Of a DNA stretch of 41,389 bases, positions 1-6,274 are shown in pieces. The translations under genes and the position numbers were made by a program. Within the stretch, counting starts at the first letter, position 1, and every line of letters begins with the position of its first letter. This DNA comes from Aeromonas allosaccharophila (lineage in GTDB: Bacteria; Pseudomonadota; Gammaproteobacteria; Enterobacterales; Aeromonadaceae). The notes under the pieces were generated by a model. That model ran no database searches, was not told the DNA's origin, and saw only the letters and a program-made list of their open reading frames with translations. The stretch spans positions 1 through 41,389 of the forward strand of contig NZ_CDBR01000020.1 of NCBI RefSeq assembly GCF_000819685.1. The letters are read 5' to 3'.

Positions 1-142
1 GGCTAGGAGGAAGATTGCTAAAGAATGAGAGCATCTGATCCCGCTTCAACTGTCGCTTGAGGACCGTCTTGCCATGTTGATCAACGCCATGTAATTGGAA
101 GAGATGTTTTGCCAGATCGATGCCGATAGTCGTAGCCTTCAT
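1..142 (-). CDS. IS110/IS1111-family transposase, N-terminal part, cut by the window edge
   Basis: Reading leftward from the ATG at 142, the frame stays open to the window edge. It encodes about 47 residues beginning MKATTIGIDLAKHLFQLHG and continuing with a VDQHGKTVLKRQLKRDQM segment. The opening GIDLAK, with the first acidic residue of the DEDD catalytic core, is typical of IS110-family transposases, and the lysine/arginine-rich stretch after it is typical of the IS1111 subgroup. These enzymes act as site-specific DEDD transposases. The rest of the gene lies outside the window, so it is unknown whether the element is intact. The frame is too short to be sure of the subgroup. Confidence 0.75.
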   Translation of the reverse strand, partial: MKATTIGIDLAKHLFQLHGVDQHGKTVLKRQLKRDQMLSFFSNLPPS

Positions 143-225
143 GGTGGTCGCCTCTCTCATCAGTGGGAACTTACATTCGCCACTTTGGCACTCAGATGCC
201 GTTTTGGGGAGGGGCGACCATCCCA
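1..225. mobile_element. End of an IS110/IS1111-type element
   Basis: The transposase start at 142 and the abrupt end of the neighbouring IS1595-type reading frame at 226 suggest that the upstream end of an IS110/IS1111-type element lies between about 143 and 235. The exact edge cannot be set by eye: these elements often lack clear terminal repeats and leave little or no target duplication. The arrangement looks like an insertion into the IS1595-type element on its right. Confidence 0.5.
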
Positions 226-633
226 TTAACGCCCCATCGCGCGCAAGAAGCGGTGACGCCAGAGGAAGGCGGTATTTTTGCTGACCCCACAGCGCCGCGC
301 TGCTTGGCGGACGGTCAGTCCTTCGATGAGGGCTTGCGCGTAGTCTTCCCAGCACTGTGCTTTACGCAATCTGGCTAAGGGCGTCTTGGTGAGGATGGAG
401 CTTGTGCGCAGACACTGTTTGCAACGGTAGCGGCGTAGTCCCCGACTCCATCCCCAAGGTGCCAGCTGGGTGACATCGGCCTGACAATATGGGCAGCCAC
501 TGCATGCCGGTAACTGGGTATTGAGCGAGGTAATGGTGTGGGGGGCAGTGAGCTCTTGCTGAGCAACACGGCACTGGCGCAGGGTTAACTGGGGAAATAG
601 TGACAACAGGTGTTGAAAGGCTGGGGTATCCAT
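226..633 (-). pseudogene. IS1595-type transposase, truncated after its N-terminal zinc ribbon and HTH
   Basis: From ATG 633 ([16 protein letters not shown]) the frame encodes about 135 residues. It has a CxxC...CxxC zinc ribbon (CSGCPYC ... CKQC) and then a helix-turn-helix-like segment ([19 protein letters not shown]). That is the usual N-terminal half of IS1595-family transposases. The DDE-type catalytic half that should follow is absent: the frame ends at a stop right where the IS110-type sequence begins. It is therefore a broken gene, probably inactivated by the neighbouring insertion. An earlier in-frame ATG at 648 is possible but has no advantage. Confidence 0.75.
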
Positions 634-700
634 GATGGTAGACCTCAAGGTGATGGCCTACTTCAAGATTAGCCTTTCAACACGTAATTGGGACAGCGCC
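226..700 (-). mobile_element. IS1595-family element, remnant with one terminal repeat
   Basis: Upstream of the truncated transposase, the sequence read leftward from 700 begins GGCGCTGTCCCAATTACG. This resembles the GG..CTGTCCC ends of IS1595-family elements, so 700 is the likely outer edge. The T-run at 701-707 could be part of the target. The other end has been lost next to the IS110-type sequence. Confidence 0.65.
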
Positions 701-718
701 TTTTTTTGATATTCCCCA

Positions 719-751
719 CCTAACGGGGCCATCACTGATGGCCCCGTTAGG
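719..751. terminator. Hairpin downstream of malY
   Basis: A 14-bp perfect inverted repeat (CCTAACGGGGCCAT at 719-732, its complement at 738-751) with a 5-base loop lies just past the malY stop. It has no T-run on the malY side and only TTTCT on the other, so it is a strong hairpin but a poor textbook intrinsic terminator. It may act as an mRNA 3' end or protect the malXY transcript. Confidence 0.45.
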
Positions 752-776
752 TTTCTCAGGCTACATGGATTTGCTC

Positions 777-1967
777 TTACACCAGCTCCCCCAGTGCGCC
801 GATCAGGGCGTCGAGCCCCTGATCGACCTTCGAGCGCGGGCAGCCGACGTTGAGGCGGATATAGCCGTTGCCTTCCGGGCCGTAGGTATCGCCGCGCATG
901 ATGGCGACCCGGTATTTCTCCACCAGCAAGGTTTGCAACGCATCCATCCGTTCGGTGGTGTCTATGCCAAGGCCATTCAAGTCAATCCAGGCAAGATAGG
1001 TTCCCTCGGGCATCCGATAGTCGATGGCGGGGAAGGCGGCGTTGAGTCGCGCCGCCACCTGGGTGAGATTGCCATGCAGATAGGCTTTCAGGGCATCGAG
1101 CCAGGCAGCGCCGTTCCGATAGGCGCTGATATGGGCCAGCACCCCGAGAATCGGCGGTGATGAGAGGCCATGGGCCGCCTTGAGCCGCTGCAGATAGGCG
1201 GCTCTCGCCTTGGCGTTGGCGATAAAGGCGTAGGCGCCGCCAAGGGCGGGAATATTGAAGGATTTCGAGCCCGAGCTCACCAGCGCCCAGCTATCGTCCG
1301 ATGCCACCTCGCTCCACGGCAGGTAGCGGGCAAAGCTCACATCCATATGGATGTCGTCCGAGATGACTTTCACTCCGTGGCGCTGGCAGATGGCGGCCAT
1401 CCGGCCAAGTTCATCCCGCGTCCAGACCCGGCCGGTGGGGTTGTGGGGGCTACAGAGCAGCAAAATCCGGCAATCGGGGCGGGCCGCTTGCTGCTCGAAG
1501 CAGACCCAGTCGATCTGGTAGCTCCCCTCTGTTTTTTTGAGCGGACAGGGCAGCAGCACCCTGTCGTTGGCGGCCAGCATATTGCCGAAGGCGTCGTAGG
1601 CGGGGGTATGCACCAGCACCCCTTCGCCCGGCGCCGACCAGAGGCTCACCAGCTGGGCAATCACATAGATGACCGAGGGGCCGTAGACCAGCGTCTCGGG
1701 GTCGAGGCTTGCCCCGTAGCGGTGGGCAAACCAGTTGCTTACCGCTCCCTTGAAGTCGTCATGATTCCAGCGGCTGTAGCCAAAGACCCCGTGCTCAAGG
1801 CGGGTTGCCAGGGTCTGGCGAATGCAGGGGGCGGTCGCGAAATCCATATCGGAGATGGTAAAGGGGAGCAGATCGGCATGGCCAAAACGGTCGGCTACAT
1901 AGTCCCACTGAGTGCAGTAGGTGCCGTGGCGGTCGACCACTCGGTCGAAGTCATAAATATCGTGCAT
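777..1967 (-). CDS. malY: MalY-type PLP-dependent cystathionine beta-lyase / aminotransferase
   Basis: The 396-residue product is a fold-type I PLP enzyme of the MalY/PatB group. It starts MHDIYDFDRVVDRHG, has the substrate-side segment CSPHNPTGRVW, and carries the Schiff-base lysine in SSGSKSFNIP (K235). In E. coli, MalY is a cytoplasmic beta-C-S lyase that also restrains the activator MalT; the second role is known there and not shown here. The start at 1967 is chosen because GGAGGGAG lies just upstream; an in-frame ATG at 2015 has no such site. The gene follows malX by 87 bp on the same strand, with malI divergent beyond, as in E. coli. It is probably cotranscribed with malX and repressed by MalI. 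Length and motifs look intact. Confidence 0.92.
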   Translation of the reverse strand: MHDIYDFDRVVDRHGTYCTQWDYVADRFGHADLLPFTISDMDFATAPCIRQTLATRLEHGVFGYSRWNHDDFKGAVSNWFAHRYGASLDPETLVYGPSVIYVIAQLVSLWSAPGEGVLVHTPAYDAFGNMLAANDRVLLPCPLKKTEGSYQIDWVCFEQQAARPDCRILLLCSPHNPTGRVWTRDELGRMAAICQRHGVKVISDDIHMDVSFARYLPWSEVASDDSWALVSSGSKSFNIPALGGAYAFIANAKARAAYLQRLKAAHGLSSPPILGVLAHISAYRNGAAWLDALKAYLHGNLTQVAARLNAAFPAIDYRMPEGTYLAWIDLNGLGIDTTERMDALQTLLVEKYRVAIMRGDTYGPEGNGYIRLNVGCPRSKVDQGLDALIGALGELV

Positions 1968-2054
1968 GAAGTTTCTCCCTCCATAAACAGGAGACATATT
2001 GGGAGAGGCAAACAAGGGGGGCTTGCGCCTCCCGTTCGGATCTTATTGGCCGGT

Positions 2055-3626
2055 TCAGGCCCCCATCAGGCTCTGCAGCTGATTTTTCACCAGATGCACC
2101 TGCGGGCCGATCACCACCTGCAGGTTGTGCTCGTCGAGCTTGATCACCCCGATGGCGCCGTTCGCCTTCAGTACCTTGTCATCGACCCGGCTCATGTCCT
2201 GCACCGACATCCGCAGGCGGGTGATGCAGTTGTCCAGTGCCAGGATGTTATCAGCCCCGCCCAGGGCGTTGAGGATGATTTCACCGTTGTAACCGCTGTT
2301 GCCTACCTTCTTGCCCGCGGGCTGGGCAGCCTCGCTGGTCTCAATCTCGCGACCGGGGGTTTTCAGGTTAAAGCGCACGATGGCGAAGCGGAACACGCTG
2401 TAGTAGATGGCAAACCAGATGGCGGCCGCGACCGGCACCAGATACCACTTGGTGGCGGTGCCTTGCAGCACGCCGAACACCAGAAAATCGATCAGGTTGC
2501 CGTCGGTGTTGCCGATGGTGACGCCGAGCAGCCCCATGGTCATAAAGCCGAGCCCCGTCAGGATGGCGTGAATGACGTAGAGCACCGGCGCCACGAACAG
2601 GAACAGGAACTCCAGCGGCTCGGTGATACCGCCGATGACGCAGGCCACCACACCGGAGACCAGCAGCGCCTTGATCTTGCCGCGATTTTCCGGACGAGCG
2701 CAGTGATACATGGCGAGCGCCGCACCCGGCAGGCCGCCGAGGAAGGCAGGCATCTTGCCCTGAGAGAGGAACGAAGTGGCAGAGACCGAGAAGCCGCTGG
2801 TGTCGGCGCAGGAGAGTTCGGCGTAGAAGATATTGAGGGCGCCGCTCACCTCGTGACCGCATACCAACTGGGTGCCGCCCGCTTCGGTAAAGCGGATGAG
2901 CGCCACCAGAATATGGTGCAGACCGAGCGGCAGCAGCAGACGCTCACCGGTACCGAACAGGAAGGGGCCGAAGGGACCTGCGTGGGAGATCAGCGCCCCG
3001 ATACCATTGATGCCAGCGGCAAACCAGGGCCAGGCGAACGGCACGACCAAGCCGACCACACCCAGTACCAGCACAGTGATGATCGGCACGAAGCGGGCAC
3101 CGCCGAAGAAGGCGAGCGCATCGGGCATCTTGTAGGTGTAGAAACGGGCGTGGAGCTTCGCGACGATCACCCCGACGATGATGGCCCCCAGAATCCCGGT
3201 GTCGATGGAGCTGATGCCGAGGATCGATTTCACCCCGTAGGCCTTCTCCGCCGCTGCATCACCGATAACGTTGGCCACGGTCAGGTAGAAGTTGATGGAG
3301 AGGTTGAGCGCCGCATAGCCGACGAAACCGGCAAAGGCCGCAACCCCCTTCTCTTCTCGCGCCAGCCCCAGCGGAATGGCCACCGCAAACATCACCGGCA
3401 GGTAGATAAAGGCCACCAGCCCCACCTTGGTCATCCAGAGGAACAGCAGTTGCAGCACGGTATTGTCGAGGAAGGGCATGCTCTGCTTGACCGCATCGCT
3501 GGTGAGCGAGCTGCCGACACCGAGCAGAATGCCCGAGAAGGCCAGCAGGGCGACCGGCAACATAAAGGTCTTGCCGAGGCTCTGCAGGAACTCCCAGATG
3601 GTGGATTTGGCTTGAGGCTTGGCCAT
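2055..3626 (-). CDS. malX: PTS permease IICB of the glucose/maltose type (MalX)
   Basis: The 523-residue membrane protein matches glucose-family PTS permeases fused as IIC-IIB. It begins MAKPQAKSTIWEFLQSLGK and has about ten hydrophobic segments. The IIC signature region includes FGTGERLLLPLGLHH and the GGITEPLEFLF loop. The C-terminal IIB domain carries the phosphorylated cysteine in ALDNCITRLRM (C467). In E. coli, MalX can carry glucose and maltose, although its true substrate is uncertain. The start at 3626 has AAGGAGC eight bases upstream. The frame stays open to 4232, but that extension lies antisense to malI and is rejected. No IIA gene is adjacent, so phosphate would come from the IIA of another system. 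It heads the malX-malY unit under MalI control. Confidence 0.92.
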   Translation of the reverse strand: MAKPQAKSTIWEFLQSLGKTFMLPVALLAFSGILLGVGSSLTSDAVKQSMPFLDNTVLQLLFLWMTKVGLVAFIYLPVMFAVAIPLGLAREEKGVAAFAGFVGYAALNLSINFYLTVANVIGDAAAEKAYGVKSILGISSIDTGILGAIIVGVIVAKLHARFYTYKMPDALAFFGGARFVPIITVLVLGVVGLVVPFAWPWFAAGINGIGALISHAGPFGPFLFGTGERLLLPLGLHHILVALIRFTEAGGTQLVCGHEVSGALNIFYAELSCADTSGFSVSATSFLSQGKMPAFLGGLPGAALAMYHCARPENRGKIKALLVSGVVACVIGGITEPLEFLFLFVAPVLYVIHAILTGLGFMTMGLLGVTIGNTDGNLIDFLVFGVLQGTATKWYLVPVAAAIWFAIYYSVFRFAIVRFNLKTPGREIETSEAAQPAGKKVGNSGYNGEIILNALGGADNILALDNCITRLRMSVQDMSRVDDKVLKANGAIGVIKLDEHNLQVVIGPQVHLVKNQLQSLMGA

Positions 3627-3728
3627 GAAACGGCTCCTTGTGAATAAACAGCAATGTCTGTGGCTGCCCTCCCCCGCTCGAGACAATCTCGAAGCAGAGG
3701 CACGGGTCAGCATCAGGTTTTGTTGGAT

Positions 3729-3744
3729 GATAAATCGTTTTATC
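3729..3744. promoter_or_regulatory. MalI operator in the malX/malI intergenic region
   Basis: GATAAATCGTTTTATC is a 16-bp near-palindrome with perfect GATAAA/TTTATC arms. It differs by one base from the E. coli MalI operator GATAAAACGTTTTATC (known from the literature). It lies about 100 bp upstream of malX and overlaps a plausible malX -35 region (TTGATA on the minus strand). Confidence 0.85.
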
Positions 3745-3754
3745 AACTTGCAAG

Positions 3755-3770
3755 TGCCGACAAGATCACA
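3755..3770 (-). promoter_or_regulatory. Weak CRP-site candidate upstream of malX
   Basis: On the minus strand TGTGATCTTGTCGGCA has a perfect left half-site (TGTGA) and a poor right one. It sits just upstream of the MalI operator, as a CRP site does in E. coli malX. Support is positional more than by sequence. Confidence 0.35.
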
Positions 3771-3832
3771 GAATGAGGGGGCTGACTGGCAGCAGGATCC
3801 AAATTTGTGAGCCGGATCGGCCCAATGGTGAT

Positions 3833-3844
3833 GTAACGTTTCAC
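3833..3844. promoter_or_regulatory. Possible second MalI operator near malI
   Basis: GTAACGTTTCAC has the AACGTT core seen in LacI-family operators and lies 65 bp upstream of malI, where autoregulation would act. The arms match the better site at 3729-3744 only weakly. Confidence 0.3.
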
Positions 3845-3908
3845 TTGAGCATCTGAGCAGGTATGCTGGGGCCTCGCACTCAACCAGCCATCGCACCCCG
3901 TTCGCCCT

Positions 3909-4946
3909 ATGCCATCCAAACCGCTCGTCTCGAAAAACGTCAAGATCACCGATGTCGCCCAGCTGGCAGGGGTCTCGGTCACTACCGTCTCCATGGTGCT
4001 CAACGGCAAGGGGCGCATCTCCCCGGCCACCGCCGAGCGGGTGCAGCAGGCGATCAAGCAGCTCGACTACGTGCCCAACAGCGCCGCCGCCAACCTGCGC
4101 AGCCAGCAATCCAATCTGGTGGGGCTGATCCTGCGCGACATCACCGACCCCTTCTATACCGAAGTGACCGCCGGAGTGAGCGAGGTACTGGAGCAGCAGG
4201 GCTACCTGCTGTTTCTGACCCAGTGCGGCCACAGCCCGGAGCGGTTGCAGCAGAGCATCCAGTCCCTGTCACGGCAGGGGGTGGCGGGCATCATCTTCAA
4301 TCCGGTGCGCGGCGCGGCGGCCAAAACACTGGAGACCCTGCTCGATTCCGAACTGCCGGTGGTGTGCGCCGCCCGCTCCTACTATCGGGATGACGTGGAC
4401 TTTATCGGCCCCGACAATACCCACGCCGCCAAACAGGCCACCACTTATCTGATCGAACAGGGTCACCGCCATATCGCCTACGTCGGCGGGCGGGCCGACT
4501 CCCTCACCCGCGCCGAGCGCATCGGCGGCTACTGCGCCAGCCTGCTGCAATATGGCCTCCCCTTCAAACCGGAGTGGGTACTGGAGTGCGAGCGCACTCA
4601 ACGCAGCGCCGCCGACACCATCGCCCAGCTGCTGCACCAGCATCCCAAGGTGACCGCTATTCTCTGCCACTACCCCGAGGTGGCGCTCGGTGGCATTTAC
4701 GGGGTGGAGGCAAGCGGGCGCACCGTGGGCAAGGACAACTACATCGGCCAGCAGGTGGCCCTACTCGGCTTTGACGATGTGGCAGAAGCGGAACTCACTA
4801 CTCCCGCCCTCACCTTCGTCAGCTCACCGGCGCGGGAGATTGGCCGTCAGGCGGCAAGACGGCTGCTGACCCGGATGCAGCAACCCGAGCTCGCCCCCAA
4901 CCGCCATATCATCACCCCCAACCTGCAAAAGCGTGCATCGGCCTGA
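3909..4946 (+). CDS. malI: LacI-family transcriptional repressor MalI
   Basis: The 345-residue protein opens with a LacI-type helix-turn-helix and hinge (KITDVAQLAGVSVTTVSMVL, then NSAAANLR). A periplasmic-binding-protein-like core follows, with GLILRDITDPFYTE and the segment SLTRAERIGGYCASLLQYGL, which closely parallels E. coli MalI. MalI represses malXY and itself; its inducer is not firmly known. The gene is divergent from malX, with a good operator in the 282-bp gap. The ATG at 3909 lacks an obvious ribosome binding site, but translation from there gives the normal family length. The extreme 3' end is duplicated in diverged form downstream (4967-5045). Confidence 0.9.
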   Translation: MPSKPLVSKNVKITDVAQLAGVSVTTVSMVLNGKGRISPATAERVQQAIKQLDYVPNSAAANLRSQQSNLVGLILRDITDPFYTEVTAGVSEVLEQQGYLLFLTQCGHSPERLQQSIQSLSRQGVAGIIFNPVRGAAAKTLETLLDSELPVVCAARSYYRDDVDFIGPDNTHAAKQATTYLIEQGHRHIAYVGGRADSLTRAERIGGYCASLLQYGLPFKPEWVLECERTQRSAADTIAQLLHQHPKVTAILCHYPEVALGGIYGVEASGRTVGKDNYIGQQVALLGFDDVAEAELTTPALTFVSSPAREIGRQAARRLLTRMQQPELAPNRHIITPNLQKRASA

Positions 4947-5045
4947 GCTGGCAAGGCTGGCCCGTCTGCAGCAGCCCGAACTTGCCCCCATCCGCCATCA
5001 CATCACCACTCACCAGCACACCGCAGAAGCGAGAATCGGCCTGAG
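4876..5045 (+). repeat. Diverged direct duplication of the malI 3' end
   Basis: Bases 4876-4947, the last codons of malI, recur in diverged form at 4967-5045. Shared blocks include TGCAGCA.CCCGA, CGCCATC and the closing ATCGGCCTGAG. The second copy is about 7 bases longer and lies in a different frame from malI, so it is not an extension of the protein. The rest of the gap up to 5201 holds no gene that can be supported; GTGAGCCTGCTCAC at 5113-5126 is a short dyad of unknown meaning. Confidence 0.7.
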
Positions 5046-5201
5046 TCGCTGCGGTTACGGTGCGCTGGCTGACGGCTGTCGAGGTCAAATAACAAAGAGG
5101 GCGGCGCAAAACGTGAGCCTGCTCACTGCGCTGGCAAGGAGAGATTGAGAGCCAAGTGGAGAGGGATATGATGGGCGTCCACTCTCTTCACGAGCCCCTT
5201 T

Positions 5202-5465
5202 GTGAGCAACCCGCACGACCAGAACCCGCCAACTGAAATCCATCGCTGTGACAAATGCAGGGAGCGCACCCGCCATATCGTGGTGTTGGTGCCACGGGAT
5301 CACAGTCAGGATGTGATGCCCAAAGACCCGCGCAAAGCCTTCTGGCAAGCCTTTCGCTCCAGCAGCCTCACCAATGCGGTCTTCGGCCAGACCCTCGCCT
5401 ATCAGGCCACCCATGTAAAACATCTTATCTGCGAGCGCTGCGGGGAGACGTTTCTGGAGTATTGA
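5202..5465 (+). CDS. Small zinc-ribbon hypothetical protein
   Basis: The 87-residue product has a CDKC motif near residue 16 and a CERC motif near residue 78. The two CxxC pairs could bind one zinc ion. Between them lies a basic/aromatic stretch (PRKAFWQAFRSSS). The frame opens with GTG at 5202 and no clear ribbosomal binding site was seen, so the start is uncertain. I do not recognise a named family. It stands alone on the plus strand between malI and a kinase remnant. The spaced cysteine pairs and compositional bias make it more likely a gene than a chance frame. Confidence 0.6.
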   Translation: MSNPHDQNPPTEIHRCDKCRERTRHIVVLVPRDHSQDVMPKDPRKAFWQAFRSSSLTNAVFGQTLAYQATHVKHLICERCGETFLEY

Positions 5466-5610
5466 GTGGTTGTGCTTCCCAACAAGGGGTGAAGCTCTGC
5501 CTGCGGTCACTGTGCCAAGTGGACGGATAGCAGCCGCTTAATAAGTAATTAATTGATCTTTGGCAGGTTTTCGCTCAGCCGCAGTTTTACCCTGCCCCGC
5601 TCTCGACTAA

Positions 5611-5940
5611 TCATGGGTGGTCGAAGGGGTATTTGGCGCCCTGGCCGAACAACTGCTTGATGCCGCCGATACCCTGCTCTTTCTCGATCTCGACTGGTCG
5701 GTATGCCGTGACTCACTGCTATCGCGCGGATCACAAAGCGCCAGACAACGGGATGCAGTGGCTGCGGAAAAGAACTTTCAACAACTGCTGGTGTGGGCAT
5801 CGGAATATGGGCAGCGAGCCGGCAAAAGTTCCCGCCAATTTCATCGCGAACTGTTTGATCGATTCCCAAATGACAAGCACCGTTTCACGACTCGGGCTGC
5901 GGTAAATAGCTATCTCACTCAACTGACCGTTAACAGCTAA
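5611..5940 (+). pseudogene. C-terminal remnant of a small P-loop kinase-like protein
   Basis: The open stretch encodes SWVVEGVFGALAEQLLDAAD, then a hydrophobic strand (TLLFLDLDW) and a conserved-looking C-terminal helix region ending at TAA 5938-5940. A W-V-x-EG strand followed by LIFLDL and a cysteine is the layout of the second half of small AAA/topology-modulation (FlaR-like) or adenylate-kinase-like proteins. The N-terminal Walker A loop should come before it, but an in-frame stop sits at 5608-5610 and no P-loop is seen upstream. I therefore call it a 5'-truncated pseudogene. A GTG at 5617 could start a short product, but it would lack nucleotide binding. Confidence 0.6.
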
Positions 5941-5951
5941 CAAGAGACTTG

Positions 5952-6209
5952 ATGGACCAATACAAACAGACGCCAAAACCTGACTATCTGTTTTTCCTGT
6001 TTTTCAGAAAATTTATATCCTATCTGGCTATTACCGCGCCCATCGGCCTGATCCCGGAATTTATCCGGCAGGATTTGCATCTGGATTTGCTCTCATGGCA
6101 GAAGGGCGGCCGCCTCACTCTGATCATGATCGGCGTCGCGGCGGCTATGGCGAGAATTGACTGGCTCGTGCATCGCTATCGAGCCAAGCGCAGCAGCCGG
6201 GGTAGTTGA
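5952..6209 (+). CDS. Small membrane protein, paralogue 1 (left of cpdB)
   Basis: ATG 5952 opens an 85-residue frame, MDQYKQTPKPDYLFFLFF, with two hydrophobic segments (about residues 14-34 and 56-71), joined by a conserved loop IPEFIRQDLHLDLLSWQKGG. The C-terminus is basic (HRYRAKRSSRGS). This predicts a two-pass inner-membrane protein. A close paralogue lies at 8575-8889, and the DNA of the two copies is nearly identical over long stretches. Function is unknown. It is 12 bp downstream of the kinase remnant and converges on cpdB. Confidence 0.65.
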   Translation: MDQYKQTPKPDYLFFLFFRKFISYLAITAPIGLIPEFIRQDLHLDLLSWQKGGRLTLIMIGVAAAMARIDWLVHRYRAKRSSRGS

Positions 6210-6244
6210 CCAGCCCACAAGCCGTGTAATGGCAAGAGCGGGGC

Positions 6245-6270
6245 AAAAAAAGGCGGCCCGCAGGCCGCCC
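6245..6270 (-). terminator. Intrinsic terminator of cpdB
   Basis: Read leftward, a 7-bp GC stem (GGCGGCC/GGCCGCC at 6252-6269 with a 4-base loop) is followed by seven Ts (6251-6245). It starts immediately after the cpdB stop codon. Confidence 0.85.
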
Positions 6271-6274
6271 GGCA

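Noticed and set aside
1170..3647. An 825-codon open frame on the plus strand opposite malY and malX
   Set aside because: The composition is His/Gly/Asp/Gln rich, as usual for the antisense of GC-rich genes, and both minus-strand genes match known families.
3627..4232. N-terminal extension of the malX frame
   Set aside because: It runs antisense through malI and past the operator. A strong SD marks the start at 3626.
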